Shown in pieces: positions 50,457 through 57,268 of a stretch of 64,000 nt of DNA. Where the stretch lies: contig NZ_AUMD01000011.1 of the NCBI RefSeq assembly GCF_000430505.1, forward strand, positions 310,001 to 374,000. Reading direction: 5' to 3'. Both the position numbers and the translations under genes were made by a program. Each line of letters opens with the position of its first letter. Positions within the stretch are counted from its first letter, which is position 1. The stretch comes from Eisenibacter elegans DSM 3317. GTDB taxonomy: Bacteria > Bacteroidota > Bacteroidia > Cytophagales > Microscillaceae. Below the pieces are notes generated by a model, which saw only the letters and a program-made list of their open reading frames with translations, searched no databases and was not told the DNA's origin.

Positions 50457-51845
50457 CTATTCCCACTTGTAGAGCTGCTTGTCGGTAAAGATGACCTTAC
50501 GAATGCCGGCCTCTTCTTCGGCATTGGCAATGGTAGGCTGACGGTTCATCGCCATAAAGGTAAATACCGGCACGGCCTGTATGAGCTGCCCTTGGTAGAA
50601 GTAGTTTTGTAAGAAAAAGGCCTGCCGTACGCCCAAGCGGTGTACTTGGTCGAAGAGGAAGTTGCCCAAGCCGTGAAAAATAGGCTTGCCCTTGTAAAAC
50701 TCTACTTCTTGTGGTTGATGTGCTTGTGAGCCATACACCATATCAGCGCCAAAATCAATCAAATCGCGCGAAATGCGGGCTTGTGTAGGGGTAGGCTGGT
50801 AGGAGTCTACCTCCCCAAACTGGCAGGTAGCGATGATATAATCGACCCTCAGCTCTTGGCGCATCTTACGGATGCCCTGTCGGGCTTTCTCTCGCTCATA
50901 GCGGTTGGCACCCATCTGTACATCGGCACATTCCCCAGAGGGGCACTTTTCGTTGAATCCGATAAAGCCAAGTTTTTTGCCATCTTTGAGCGTAACGACC
51001 AAGGGCGTATTGGCTTGTTCGGGGCTGAGGCCACCGCCAAAGGTTTGCATCTTCTGCGCCTGATACCACTCAAAAGTCTGGCGGTAAGGCTCCTTGCCAT
51101 AATCGAGGTTATGGTTGCCGGTTAGCTCTACGATATTGGTGCCCAGATCGATGAGTGTCTGAAAATGCTCTTTCTTGGTACAAAACAAGTAGTTAGGGTC
51201 GTAGCTTTTGTAATAACACCCTTCGGCAAAGCTAACCTCGTTGCTGATGTGTACCCATTCGGCACCCTTGAAGTAGGGCAGGAGGTTTTGGGTCAAGAAT
51301 GCTGTGCCGTGGGCATCGGCAGCAAATCCAGTATTTCGGGTGATGGCCGTTACGCCTGTAAGCATAAACTTGGTGATGTGTTTTTGGAAGTCGAAGGGGG
51401 TACGCTCATCGTCTAAGTAAACAAGAGGGTACTTATCGGCTTGCTCCCAAAACGAGACCCCATCGACGGCCAAGGCCTTGTATTGCGCCACAAGGTGATG
51501 AAGATCTGTAACGAGGCAAGCTTCTTTGGCCAACTGTGCAAATGCCTTGAGTGTGGGTACTGTTTGGGCATTGGCACACCCAAAAAACACATCGGCCAAA
51601 GGCTTGGCCGCTTCCAAGACATATACCCTGCCGGCACAATAATCGGCCTTGAGACTATCGAGAGGGTAATTGTTTACCGTTCGGCCATAGCCCGTTACCA
51701 CAAACAGTGGGGTAGTTTCGGGACTTTGTGCTGGGACGCTGTCCGAAGCCTCTTGTTGACGTTGGGCATTGGTGGCGCTGCCGCAGGCCTGAGCGCCCCA
51801 AAGGAGCAAAAATAAGTACGGTACTAAGCGTAGATTTTTTTTCAT
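50457..51845 (-). CDS. CapA family lipoprotein (poly-gamma-glutamate synthesis-like)
   Basis: A 462-residue predicted lipoprotein (signal ending WGAQAC, Cys21). The body from about residue 150 is a CapA/PGA_cap domain of calcineurin-like metallophosphatase type: DPNYLFCTKKEHFQTL, NIVELTGNHNLDYGKEPYRQTFEWY, GFIGFNEKCP and DFGADMVYGSQAHQPQEVEFYKGKPIFHGLGNFLFD. CapA proteins contribute to poly-gamma-glutamate capsule export in some bacteria, but relatives here often occur without capB or capC, and none is nearby. The first 120 residues are not recognised. ATG at 51845 opens the signal peptide; the frame runs further upstream but without support. Confidence 0.82.
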   Translation of the reverse strand: MKKNLRLVPYLFLLLWGAQACGSATNAQRQQEASDSVPAQSPETTPLFVVTGYGRTVNNYPLDSLKADYCAGRVYVLEAAKPLADVFFGCANAQTVPTLKAFAQLAKEACLVTDLHHLVAQYKALAVDGVSFWEQADKYPLVYLDDERTPFDFQKHITKFMLTGVTAITRNTGFAADAHGTAFLTQNLLPYFKGAEWVHISNEVSFAEGCYYKSYDPNYLFCTKKEHFQTLIDLGTNIVELTGNHNLDYGKEPYRQTFEWYQAQKMQTFGGGLSPEQANTPLVVTLKDGKKLGFIGFNEKCPSGECADVQMGANRYEREKARQGIRKMRQELRVDYIIATCQFGEVDSYQPTPTQARISRDLIDFGADMVYGSQAHQPQEVEFYKGKPIFHGLGNFLFDQVHRLGVRQAFFLQNYFYQGQLIQAVPVFTFMAMNRQPTIANAEEEAGIRKVIFTDKQLYKWE

Positions 51846-51903
51846 TTTACATATATTAGTCGTTTGAATGATGGTCAAATTACGCCGCTTGCGGTCAAGT
51901 CTG

Positions 51904-51911
51904 TATCTTTG
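51904..51911 (+). promoter_or_regulatory. Candidate -7 box upstream of the LOG-family gene
   Basis: TATCTTTG, a perfect match, on the plus strand. A transcript from here would run through the repeat at 51940-52044 before reaching the gene at 52115. Confidence 0.45.
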
Positions 51912-51939
51912 GCCTGTTCAATCATTAGCCATATCACTT

Positions 51940-52044
51940 TTATACCCAATCAAAATTGGTTTGGGAAATCTTTGCACTGAAAGCCCTTGAGCATTAAGTA
52001 AGCCAAATTCTATGCATCCTCAAATCAAGTGAGTCTTGGTATAA
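51940..52044 (+). repeat. Interspersed intergenic repeat, full copy
   Basis: Bounded by TTATACCC and TTGGTATAA, 105 bases; with 11156-11259 and 32635-32738 it is one of the clearest copies and defines both ends of the family. Confidence 0.85.
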
Positions 52045-52072
52045 AGTGCTTATATTGTGCCAATGGACACTA

Positions 52073-52080
52073 CAAAGGTA
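52073..52080 (-). promoter_or_regulatory. Candidate -7 box for the CapA gene, inside a palindrome
   Basis: Reads TACCTTTG on the minus strand. It lies in the inverted repeat CACTACAAAGGTAGTG (52068-52083). A transcript from here would cross the repeat and reach the CapA start about 230 bases on; a nearer promoter may exist. Confidence 0.35.
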
Positions 52081-52114
52081 GTGTTATCATTCACCAAAAT
52101 CATCATTGTAGCTT

Positions 52115-52699
52115 ATGAAAAGCATTTGTGTCTTCTGTGGGTCGTCGTCGGGGCGGCAGTCTTTGTACCTCGAACAAGCGCGGGCTTTTGGGCAGGTATT
52201 GGCCACAGAAAAAATCGACTTGGTATATGGAGGCTCCAAAAACGGGCTGATGGGCGCAGTGGCTGATGCTGTACTCGAAGCCGGAGGGCACGTAACGGGT
52301 GTCATACCGGGATTTTTGAAATACAAAGAAATCGGACACGACAAAATCCAACGCCTCATTACGGTACAGTCGATGCACGAGCGCAAATCGACGATGGCCA
52401 ACCTCTCCGAAGGCTTTGTAATGCTACCGGGTGGCGTGGGCACGCTGGAGGAGTTTTTCGAAATCTTGACTTGGGGGCAACTAGGCCTACACCCTCATCC
52501 CATCGGCGTGCTGAATGTGGGCGGCTATTATGACAAGTTGATGGACTTTCTGACCTATACCCAAGAGGAGGACTTTGTGAAGGAAGTATTTATGAAGATT
52601 GTGTTGGTAGACCAAGACCCCGCCGCCCTGATTGCCAAGATGCGCGCCTACACGCCCCCCAAGGTCAACCGTATTATGCAGCATATCTCCGAAACTTAG
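52115..52699 (+). CDS. LOG family protein (TIGR00730), nucleotide monophosphate phosphoribohydrolase-like
   Basis: A 194-residue Rossmann-fold protein. MKSICVFCGSSSG opens it and the family signature PGGVGTLEE lies near 105-113, with the preceding MHERKSTMANLSEGFVMLPGG. Known members release the base from cytokinin riboside monophosphates or other nucleoside monophosphates. Length is normal for the bacterial type I form. It is the first of four closely spaced plus-strand genes; the radical SAM gene starts 8 bases after its stop. Confidence 0.88.
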   Translation: MKSICVFCGSSSGRQSLYLEQARAFGQVLATEKIDLVYGGSKNGLMGAVADAVLEAGGHVTGVIPGFLKYKEIGHDKIQRLITVQSMHERKSTMANLSEGFVMLPGGVGTLEEFFEILTWGQLGLHPHPIGVLNVGGYYDKLMDFLTYTQEEDFVKEVFMKIVLVDQDPAALIAKMRAYTPPKVNRIMQHISET

Positions 52700-52707
52700 C
52701 AGCGCCT

Positions 52708-53742
52708 ATGGGTCTCCAACTTTCCCCTATTCGTCATTGGCTACAGCACCGGCAGCTCCAGCGTCTGATACGCAGCTACCAAGTGCGCAGCGTGCGGCTG
52801 GAAGCCTCTAGCAAGTGCCAGCTCAAGTGCCCGCTGTGCATTACGGGCGTGGGCACTACCCGCCAGAAAGAACATCCGGTAGGTTGGGGACATTTGTCGT
52901 TCGAAAACTTTGAGCGCTTTTTGGCGCTCAACCCGACCATCAAACGCTTGGAGCTATCCAACTATGGCGAGGTTGTGCTCAATCCCGATTTGCCGCGCAT
53001 ATTGGCACTGGCACGCGAACTAAAGGTGAAAGTATACATCAAAAACGGGCTAAACCTCAATCACCTGAGCGAAGAAATGGCCGAGGCCCTTGTGCGTTAT
53101 CGCGTGCGGGGCATCAAAGTTTCCATTGACGGCGCTTCCCAACAGACCTATGCGCAGTATAGGGTTGGAGGCAATTTGGAACAAGTACTGGCCAACATCC
53201 GTACTATCAACGCCTACAAAGCCCAATACCAAAGCCCATATCCTGCGCTCAAATGGCAATTCATTGCTTTTGGGCACAATGAGCACGAGCTACCGCTGGC
53301 ACGCCAAATGGCGGCTGAGCTGGGAATGGCCTTTAAGGTAAAGCTCAACTACCAGCCCGAGCAGTTTCCTGTCCAAAACCCTGACTTCGTGGCCGAGCAA
53401 AGTGGTCTGGGCGTAGCGGATGTGCGCAGCTACGAGCAACGCCACCGAAGGGTATACTCCCCGGCTTGCCTCCAACTCTGGACAGCCCCCCAAGTCAATT
53501 GGGACGGTAAATTATTGGGATGTTGTGTCAATCATTTTGACGACTTTGGCAATGCTTTTGAAGTCCCCTTGGCACAATTGTTACAGTCTGAACGTTACCA
53601 ATATGCCAAGGCGATGCTGCTCAACCAAGCTCCCGCCCGCGAAGACATCCCCTGCACAGCCTGCAAACGCTACCCAAGGGTGCGGCAAATGCCTTTTTAT
53701 CAAGAACTGAACGAAGCCTTACAGTCCCAAAAGACGCGATAA
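52708..53742 (+). CDS. Radical SAM/SPASM domain protein
   Basis: A 344-residue iron-sulfur enzyme. The radical SAM cluster motif C-x3-C-x2-C is Cys37, Cys41 and Cys44 in SSKCQLKCPLC, followed by a partial TIM barrel (RLELSNYGEVVLNPDL, GIKVSIDGASQQTYAQYR). The C-terminal region has a SPASM-like set of cysteines: ACLQLW, LLGCCVNHFDDFGN and DIPCTACKRYPRVRQ. SPASM enzymes modify peptides, sugars or other small molecules, often next to a precursor peptide; no clear precursor gene lies beside it. It is tightly spaced with the LOG gene (8 bases) and the downstream hydrolase fusion (14 bases). Confidence 0.85.
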   Translation: MGLQLSPIRHWLQHRQLQRLIRSYQVRSVRLEASSKCQLKCPLCITGVGTTRQKEHPVGWGHLSFENFERFLALNPTIKRLELSNYGEVVLNPDLPRILALARELKVKVYIKNGLNLNHLSEEMAEALVRYRVRGIKVSIDGASQQTYAQYRVGGNLEQVLANIRTINAYKAQYQSPYPALKWQFIAFGHNEHELPLARQMAAELGMAFKVKLNYQPEQFPVQNPDFVAEQSGLGVADVRSYEQRHRRVYSPACLQLWTAPQVNWDGKLLGCCVNHFDDFGNAFEVPLAQLLQSERYQYAKAMLLNQAPAREDIPCTACKRYPRVRQMPFYQELNEALQSQKTR

Positions 53743-53756
53743 ATACTGAATTTGAT

Positions 53757-55094
53757 ATGATGCTATCCAACGAACTGTTTCCGGACATTATGCCCTACAA
53801 AAAGGGGTTCTTGCCTGTGTCGGAGCAGCACCGCCTCTACTTTGAGGAATCGGGCAACTCTGATGGCTACCCCGTAGTTTTTCTACACGAAGGCCCCGGT
53901 GCTGGTTGTTCAAGCCGTGTGAGGCGCTTGTTTGACCCCAACTTCTACCGCATCATCCTCTTCGACCAACGCGGAGCCGGGCGCAGCGAACCCGTAGGTT
54001 GCCTAGACGACAACACGACCCAACACCTTGTAGAAGACCTCGAAAAGCTACGCCAACACCTCCACGCCGACCAATGGGTGTTGGTGGGCGAAGGCTGGGG
54101 CTGTACACTAGCCCTGACTTATGCTGTAACCTACCCCTGCAAGGTATTGGGTTTGATTTTGCGCAGTGTTTTCCTAGGCCGTGAGGCAGAAAAACGATGG
54201 TTTTATCAGGCCGGAGGCGCACACCAGTTTTTCCCCGAAGCTTGGGAGCAGTTTGTAGAGCTTATTCCTGAGCAAGAGCAAGATGACCTTATCAAGGCCT
54301 ACTATCTTCGCCTTACCCAAGGCGACGAAGAGGAGCAAGGCCAAGCCGCCAGCGCCTGGAATCATTGGCAGACCTCTACGATGCCCTTCGAGTACCGCCT
54401 CGGTAAGTTTGAGGCCCTCGAAGACCGTGGCAAAGCCCTTAGCCTTGCCCGAATTGAAGCGCATTATTTTGCCAACAATTGTTTTTTTGAAAGCGATGAC
54501 TGGCTGCTCACACAAGTCGCTGATAAGCTCCAGCACCTGCCCTGCATCATCATCCACAGCCGCTACGATGTCGTCAGCCCCGTCCAGTCTGCTTGGGATT
54601 TGGCCAAAGTGCTGCCCAATGCCGATCTCCAAATTTTGCAGAGTGTAGGCCACACTTCCCACGAAGCTTGTGTCATTCAGGGGATTATTAGCGCTACCGA
54701 ATCATTTAAAGACCTATATTTGCAAGGTAAAAATAAAATAGCCATCGACTTCGACGGTGTGCTGCATCGTTATTCCAAGGGCTGGCAAGATGGCTCTATC
54801 TATGACGACCCCATCGATGGCGCACGCGAGGCTATGCAGCGCCTCAAAGAGCTAGGGTATTATCTCATTATTTTCAGCACCCGCGCCAACCGCATCTACC
54901 GCAAAAAAGGGCACAACCCTGTCCGTGAGATGCAACAGTGGCTGCGCAAACACCAAATCCCGTATCACGAAATATGTACCACCGGCAAGCCGCGTGCACA
55001 GATATATGTAGATGACCGTGCCCTCGCTTTCAAAGGCAATTGGGATGATACGGTTGCGCAAGTACAGCAGTTTGTCGTCTGGAGAGCCAAATAA
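53757..55094 (+). CDS. Proline iminopeptidase-like domain without catalytic Ser, fused to a HAD-like domain
   Basis: A 445-residue fusion. Residues 1-320 are an alpha/beta hydrolase closest to proline iminopeptidase: LHEGPGAGCSSRVRRLFDP at 43-61, FDQRGAGRSEP at 69-79, then VLVGEGWGCTLALTYAVTYP around 108-127. In the family the elbow reads GGSWG with the nucleophile Ser; here position 113 is Gly. The acid residue (SRYDVVSP, about 270) and His (SVGHTSHE, about 297) remain. Residues 325-445 form a small HAD-like unit: IAIDFDGVL (about 330), a Ser/Thr motif in IIFSTRANR and YVDDRAL (about 417). The first part is probably not an active peptidase and may bind a substrate for the HAD phosphatase. 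Start ATG 53757; a second ATG follows directly. Confidence 0.8.
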   Translation: MMLSNELFPDIMPYKKGFLPVSEQHRLYFEESGNSDGYPVVFLHEGPGAGCSSRVRRLFDPNFYRIILFDQRGAGRSEPVGCLDDNTTQHLVEDLEKLRQHLHADQWVLVGEGWGCTLALTYAVTYPCKVLGLILRSVFLGREAEKRWFYQAGGAHQFFPEAWEQFVELIPEQEQDDLIKAYYLRLTQGDEEEQGQAASAWNHWQTSTMPFEYRLGKFEALEDRGKALSLARIEAHYFANNCFFESDDWLLTQVADKLQHLPCIIIHSRYDVVSPVQSAWDLAKVLPNADLQILQSVGHTSHEACVIQGIISATESFKDLYLQGKNKIAIDFDGVLHRYSKGWQDGSIYDDPIDGAREAMQRLKELGYYLIIFSTRANRIYRKKGHNPVREMQQWLRKHQIPYHEICTTGKPRAQIYVDDRALAFKGNWDDTVAQVQQFVVWRAK

Positions 55095-55124
55095 CCATAC
55101 ATATACCCCCAAATTCAAGTCCGT

Positions 55125-55340
55125 ATGTTCAAAGTACGTCATTTTGCCCTTGTTGGGGCTGTCATCCAATTAATCTTTGCCTTGGGATACCTTGCGGTCG
55201 TGTTGCTAGTTCGCGATTTTAAAGTATCAATCGCTGTTGTTTTCAGCATTATCAGCTCCTTGGTCGTTTTCGGATATTTCATCTCCGAAGACATTAAGCT
55301 AACCCGCCGCAAAGAGTTGGAGAAATTTTTTGAAGAGTAA
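55125..55340 (+). CDS. Small two-helix membrane protein
   Basis: A 71-residue protein with two predicted membrane helices (about 8-28 and 35-53) and a basic-acidic tail (LTRRKELEKFFEE). No family is recognised. It lies 30 bases after the hydrolase-HAD fusion on the same strand and may belong to that operon. Intergenic repeat copies follow its stop. Confidence 0.6.
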   Translation: MFKVRHFALVGAVIQLIFALGYLAVVLLVRDFKVSIAVVFSIISSLVVFGYFISEDIKLTRRKELEKFFEE

Positions 55341-55359
55341 TATTTAACAGGCCGAAAAT

Positions 55360-55416
55360 CATAACAAGATTCACTTGATTTAAGGGCTTATAGAATATGA
55401 TTTCCTTGACGCTCAA
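55360..55416 (-). repeat. Interspersed intergenic repeat, partial copy in opposite orientation
   Basis: Resembles the CCAAGATTCACTTGATTT to CTTGACGCTCAAGA part of the family and directly abuts the next full copy, so the two lie head to head. Confidence 0.6.
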
Positions 55417-55419
55417 GAA

Positions 55420-55514
55420 TTACACCCGACCAAAATTGGTTTGGGAAATGTGTGTGCTGAGAATCAAGAAAATCAAATCCTGTAAATTCTCAAACCTTGT
55501 GAATCTTGGTATAA
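55420..55514 (+). repeat. Interspersed intergenic repeat, near-full copy
   Basis: Bounded by TTACACCC and TTGGTATAA, 95 bases. The 295-base gap 55341-55635 holds these two copies and nothing else that I recognise. Confidence 0.8.
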
Positions 55515-55635
55515 TTTTCAGTGCATATAATTGCCCACACCAACTTGGCTTGGGTATCGACAATGTTACTTGAGCTTTGGTTGGGGGCTTTTTTGGGCAA
55601 ATACATCAGGCCGCGAGCCTATGTTAGGTTGATGT

Positions 55636-55935
55636 TTACCTTGTAGTACGTTTGCTGATGGCGTTGTTGCTGATATTGCGTTGACGACTACATCGGAAGC
55701 GGTTGGTGGGTTCGAGCTGTTTTTGACGATGTTTGGTGTTGCGACCCTGTACGCGGGCACGCCAACGCCTCCACGAAGCCGGAGCCAACTCACGGCGCAT
55801 CAATACAATCACCTCTGCTTCGGAAAGGCCAAATTGCGCTTTGATGGCCTCAAAGGGTGTACGATCTTCCCAAGCCATTTCTATAATGCGGTCTTGGGCT
55901 TCGTTACTTAGAGAAGGGCTTTGTTTTTTGCTCAT
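55636..55935 (-). CDS. DUF2805/TIGR03643 family protein
   Basis: A 99-residue protein. RIIEMAWEDRTPFEAIKAQFGLSEAEVIVLMRRELAPASWRRWRARVQGR, spanning about residues 16-65, matches the DUF2805 family of small helical, probably DNA-binding-like proteins; the C terminus is basic. Function is unknown. ATG at 55935 fits the family. It is divergent from menA, with only about 110 bases between the two starts, so their promoters may overlap. Confidence 0.85.
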   Translation of the reverse strand: MSKKQSPSLSNEAQDRIIEMAWEDRTPFEAIKAQFGLSEAEVIVLMRRELAPASWRRWRARVQGRNTKHRQKQLEPTNRFRCSRQRNISNNAISKRTTR

Positions 55936-56048
55936 AAGCCATATCTGGTTTTTTTCAACAAAAGGGTTTGCCTACTTTTGCCAAACCAAGGACACAAGAG
56001 ATTTGTTGTCTGTGTTGTTGCAGTTTGTTTACCCTTTCTGAGAGAAAT

Positions 56049-56939
56049 ATGATCCAAGCTTGGATAAGCGCATTGCGTTTGCGTACGTTGCCTTTGGCCT
56101 TGGCCGGCATTATTATGGGCAGCTTTGTAGCTGCTCACCACCAAGGCTTCCGTTGGGAGGTGTTGACCTTGGCAGCCCTGACGGCTATTTTTTTGCAAAT
56201 TGTCTCTAACCTTGCCAACGATTATGGCGACAGCATCCACGGCGCAGACAGCCAAGCGCGGCAAGGCCCCTCAAGAGCCGTGCAGACTGGTGCTATTACA
56301 GCGGCGGCTATGTGGCGGGCAGTGATGTTGTTTGCACTTCTGGCTTTGTTGAGTGGGCTGTTGTTGCTCTGGGTTGCGCTCCAAACTTGGCAAGATTTTT
56401 TGGCCTTCTTGGGTTTAGGGCTGCTGGCTATTTTGGCTGCCATTACCTACACTGCCGGGCGCAGACCTTATGGATATGTAGGGCTGGGCGATTTGTCAGT
56501 ACTGATTTTTTTCGGCCTAGTGGCTGTAGGCGGTACTTACTACCTCCATACCCATCAATGGCATTGGGGAGTACTGTTGCCGGCACTGAGTAGCGGACTC
56601 TTTGCCACCGCAGTGCTGAATGTCAACAATATCCGCGACATCGCTTCAGACACCCTGGCCGGCAAACGCTCGCTACCAGTACGTATGGGACGGCTATGGG
56701 CAGTGCGGTATCATGCAGCGCTCTTGTTGTTGGGTTTTGGTGGAGGTGTAGCCTATGTTTTTGCCCAAGGTCTTAGTCCTTGGGCTTGGTTGTTTGTGCT
56801 GAGTGCTCCCTTGTTTTGGAAACAATGGCAAGGTGTAGCCACTCATACCGAAGCCGCCGCCATCGACCCCTATCTCAAGCAAACAGCCTTGACAACCTTG
56901 TTGTTTGTAGTGCTTTTAGGTCTGGGTGGATTGTTGTAG
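56049..56939 (+). CDS. menA: 1,4-dihydroxy-2-naphthoate polyprenyltransferase
   Basis: Inner-membrane enzyme that attaches the polyprenyl tail to 1,4-dihydroxy-2-naphthoate in menaquinone synthesis. It has 296 residues and about eight membrane helices. The first Asp-rich motif is NLANDYGDSIHGAD near 59-72, and a second is NNIRDIASDTLAGKRSLPV near 201. WISALRLRTLPLALAGIIMG at the N terminus is typical of MenA. The frame extends upstream to 55968, but ATG at 56049 starts the conserved part. It is not next to other men genes in the window. Confidence 0.92.
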   Translation: MIQAWISALRLRTLPLALAGIIMGSFVAAHHQGFRWEVLTLAALTAIFLQIVSNLANDYGDSIHGADSQARQGPSRAVQTGAITAAAMWRAVMLFALLALLSGLLLLWVALQTWQDFLAFLGLGLLAILAAITYTAGRRPYGYVGLGDLSVLIFFGLVAVGGTYYLHTHQWHWGVLLPALSSGLFATAVLNVNNIRDIASDTLAGKRSLPVRMGRLWAVRYHAALLLLGFGGGVAYVFAQGLSPWAWLFVLSAPLFWKQWQGVATHTEAAAIDPYLKQTALTTLLFVVLLGLGGLL

Positions 56940-56976
56940 CGGCTTGAGCTATTGGCAGCTAATTTTTTTATAAAGG

Positions 56977-57008
56977 TTTGGTGAATTTGGGACTAAGTTT
57001 TACCTTTG
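56977..57008 (+). promoter_or_regulatory. Promoter of the cobalamin-regulated operon
   Basis: TTTG, a 20-base spacer and TACCTTTG: a complete Bacteroidota promoter with both elements at the classic spacing. Transcription should start near 57014, just before the riboswitch. Confidence 0.75.
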
Positions 57009-57017
57009 TAATGCTTG

Positions 57018-57215
57018 GTAATACATCTGCTATTCTGTGGATGTGCTTTAATAGGGAATTCCGGTGTAAATCCGGAGCAGTGCCCGCTACTGTAAGCCGA
57101 TTTTTGTAATGCTTATTACAAACCTCTAGCCACTGTCTGTTGTGATACAGATGGGAAGGCCGTAATAAGTCGGTAAGCCAGGAGACCTGCCCAGCCGTAG
57201 TCAGGCAGTAGTGCT
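57018..57215 (+). promoter_or_regulatory. Cobalamin riboswitch
   Basis: Contains the conserved core words of the adenosylcobalamin/cobalamin aptamer: AGGGAATTCCGGTGTAAATCCGG, then GTGCCCGCTACTGTAA, and the B12 box AGCCAGGAGACCTGCC at 57176-57191. It lies between the promoter and the btuB-like gene and most likely represses uptake when vitamin B12 is plentiful. Exact edges are approximate. Confidence 0.92.
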
Positions 57216-57268
57216 TTCGGGAACAAAAGCCGCTGTTAAGGTTTTATCATTGAAGACATATTTTGCTC

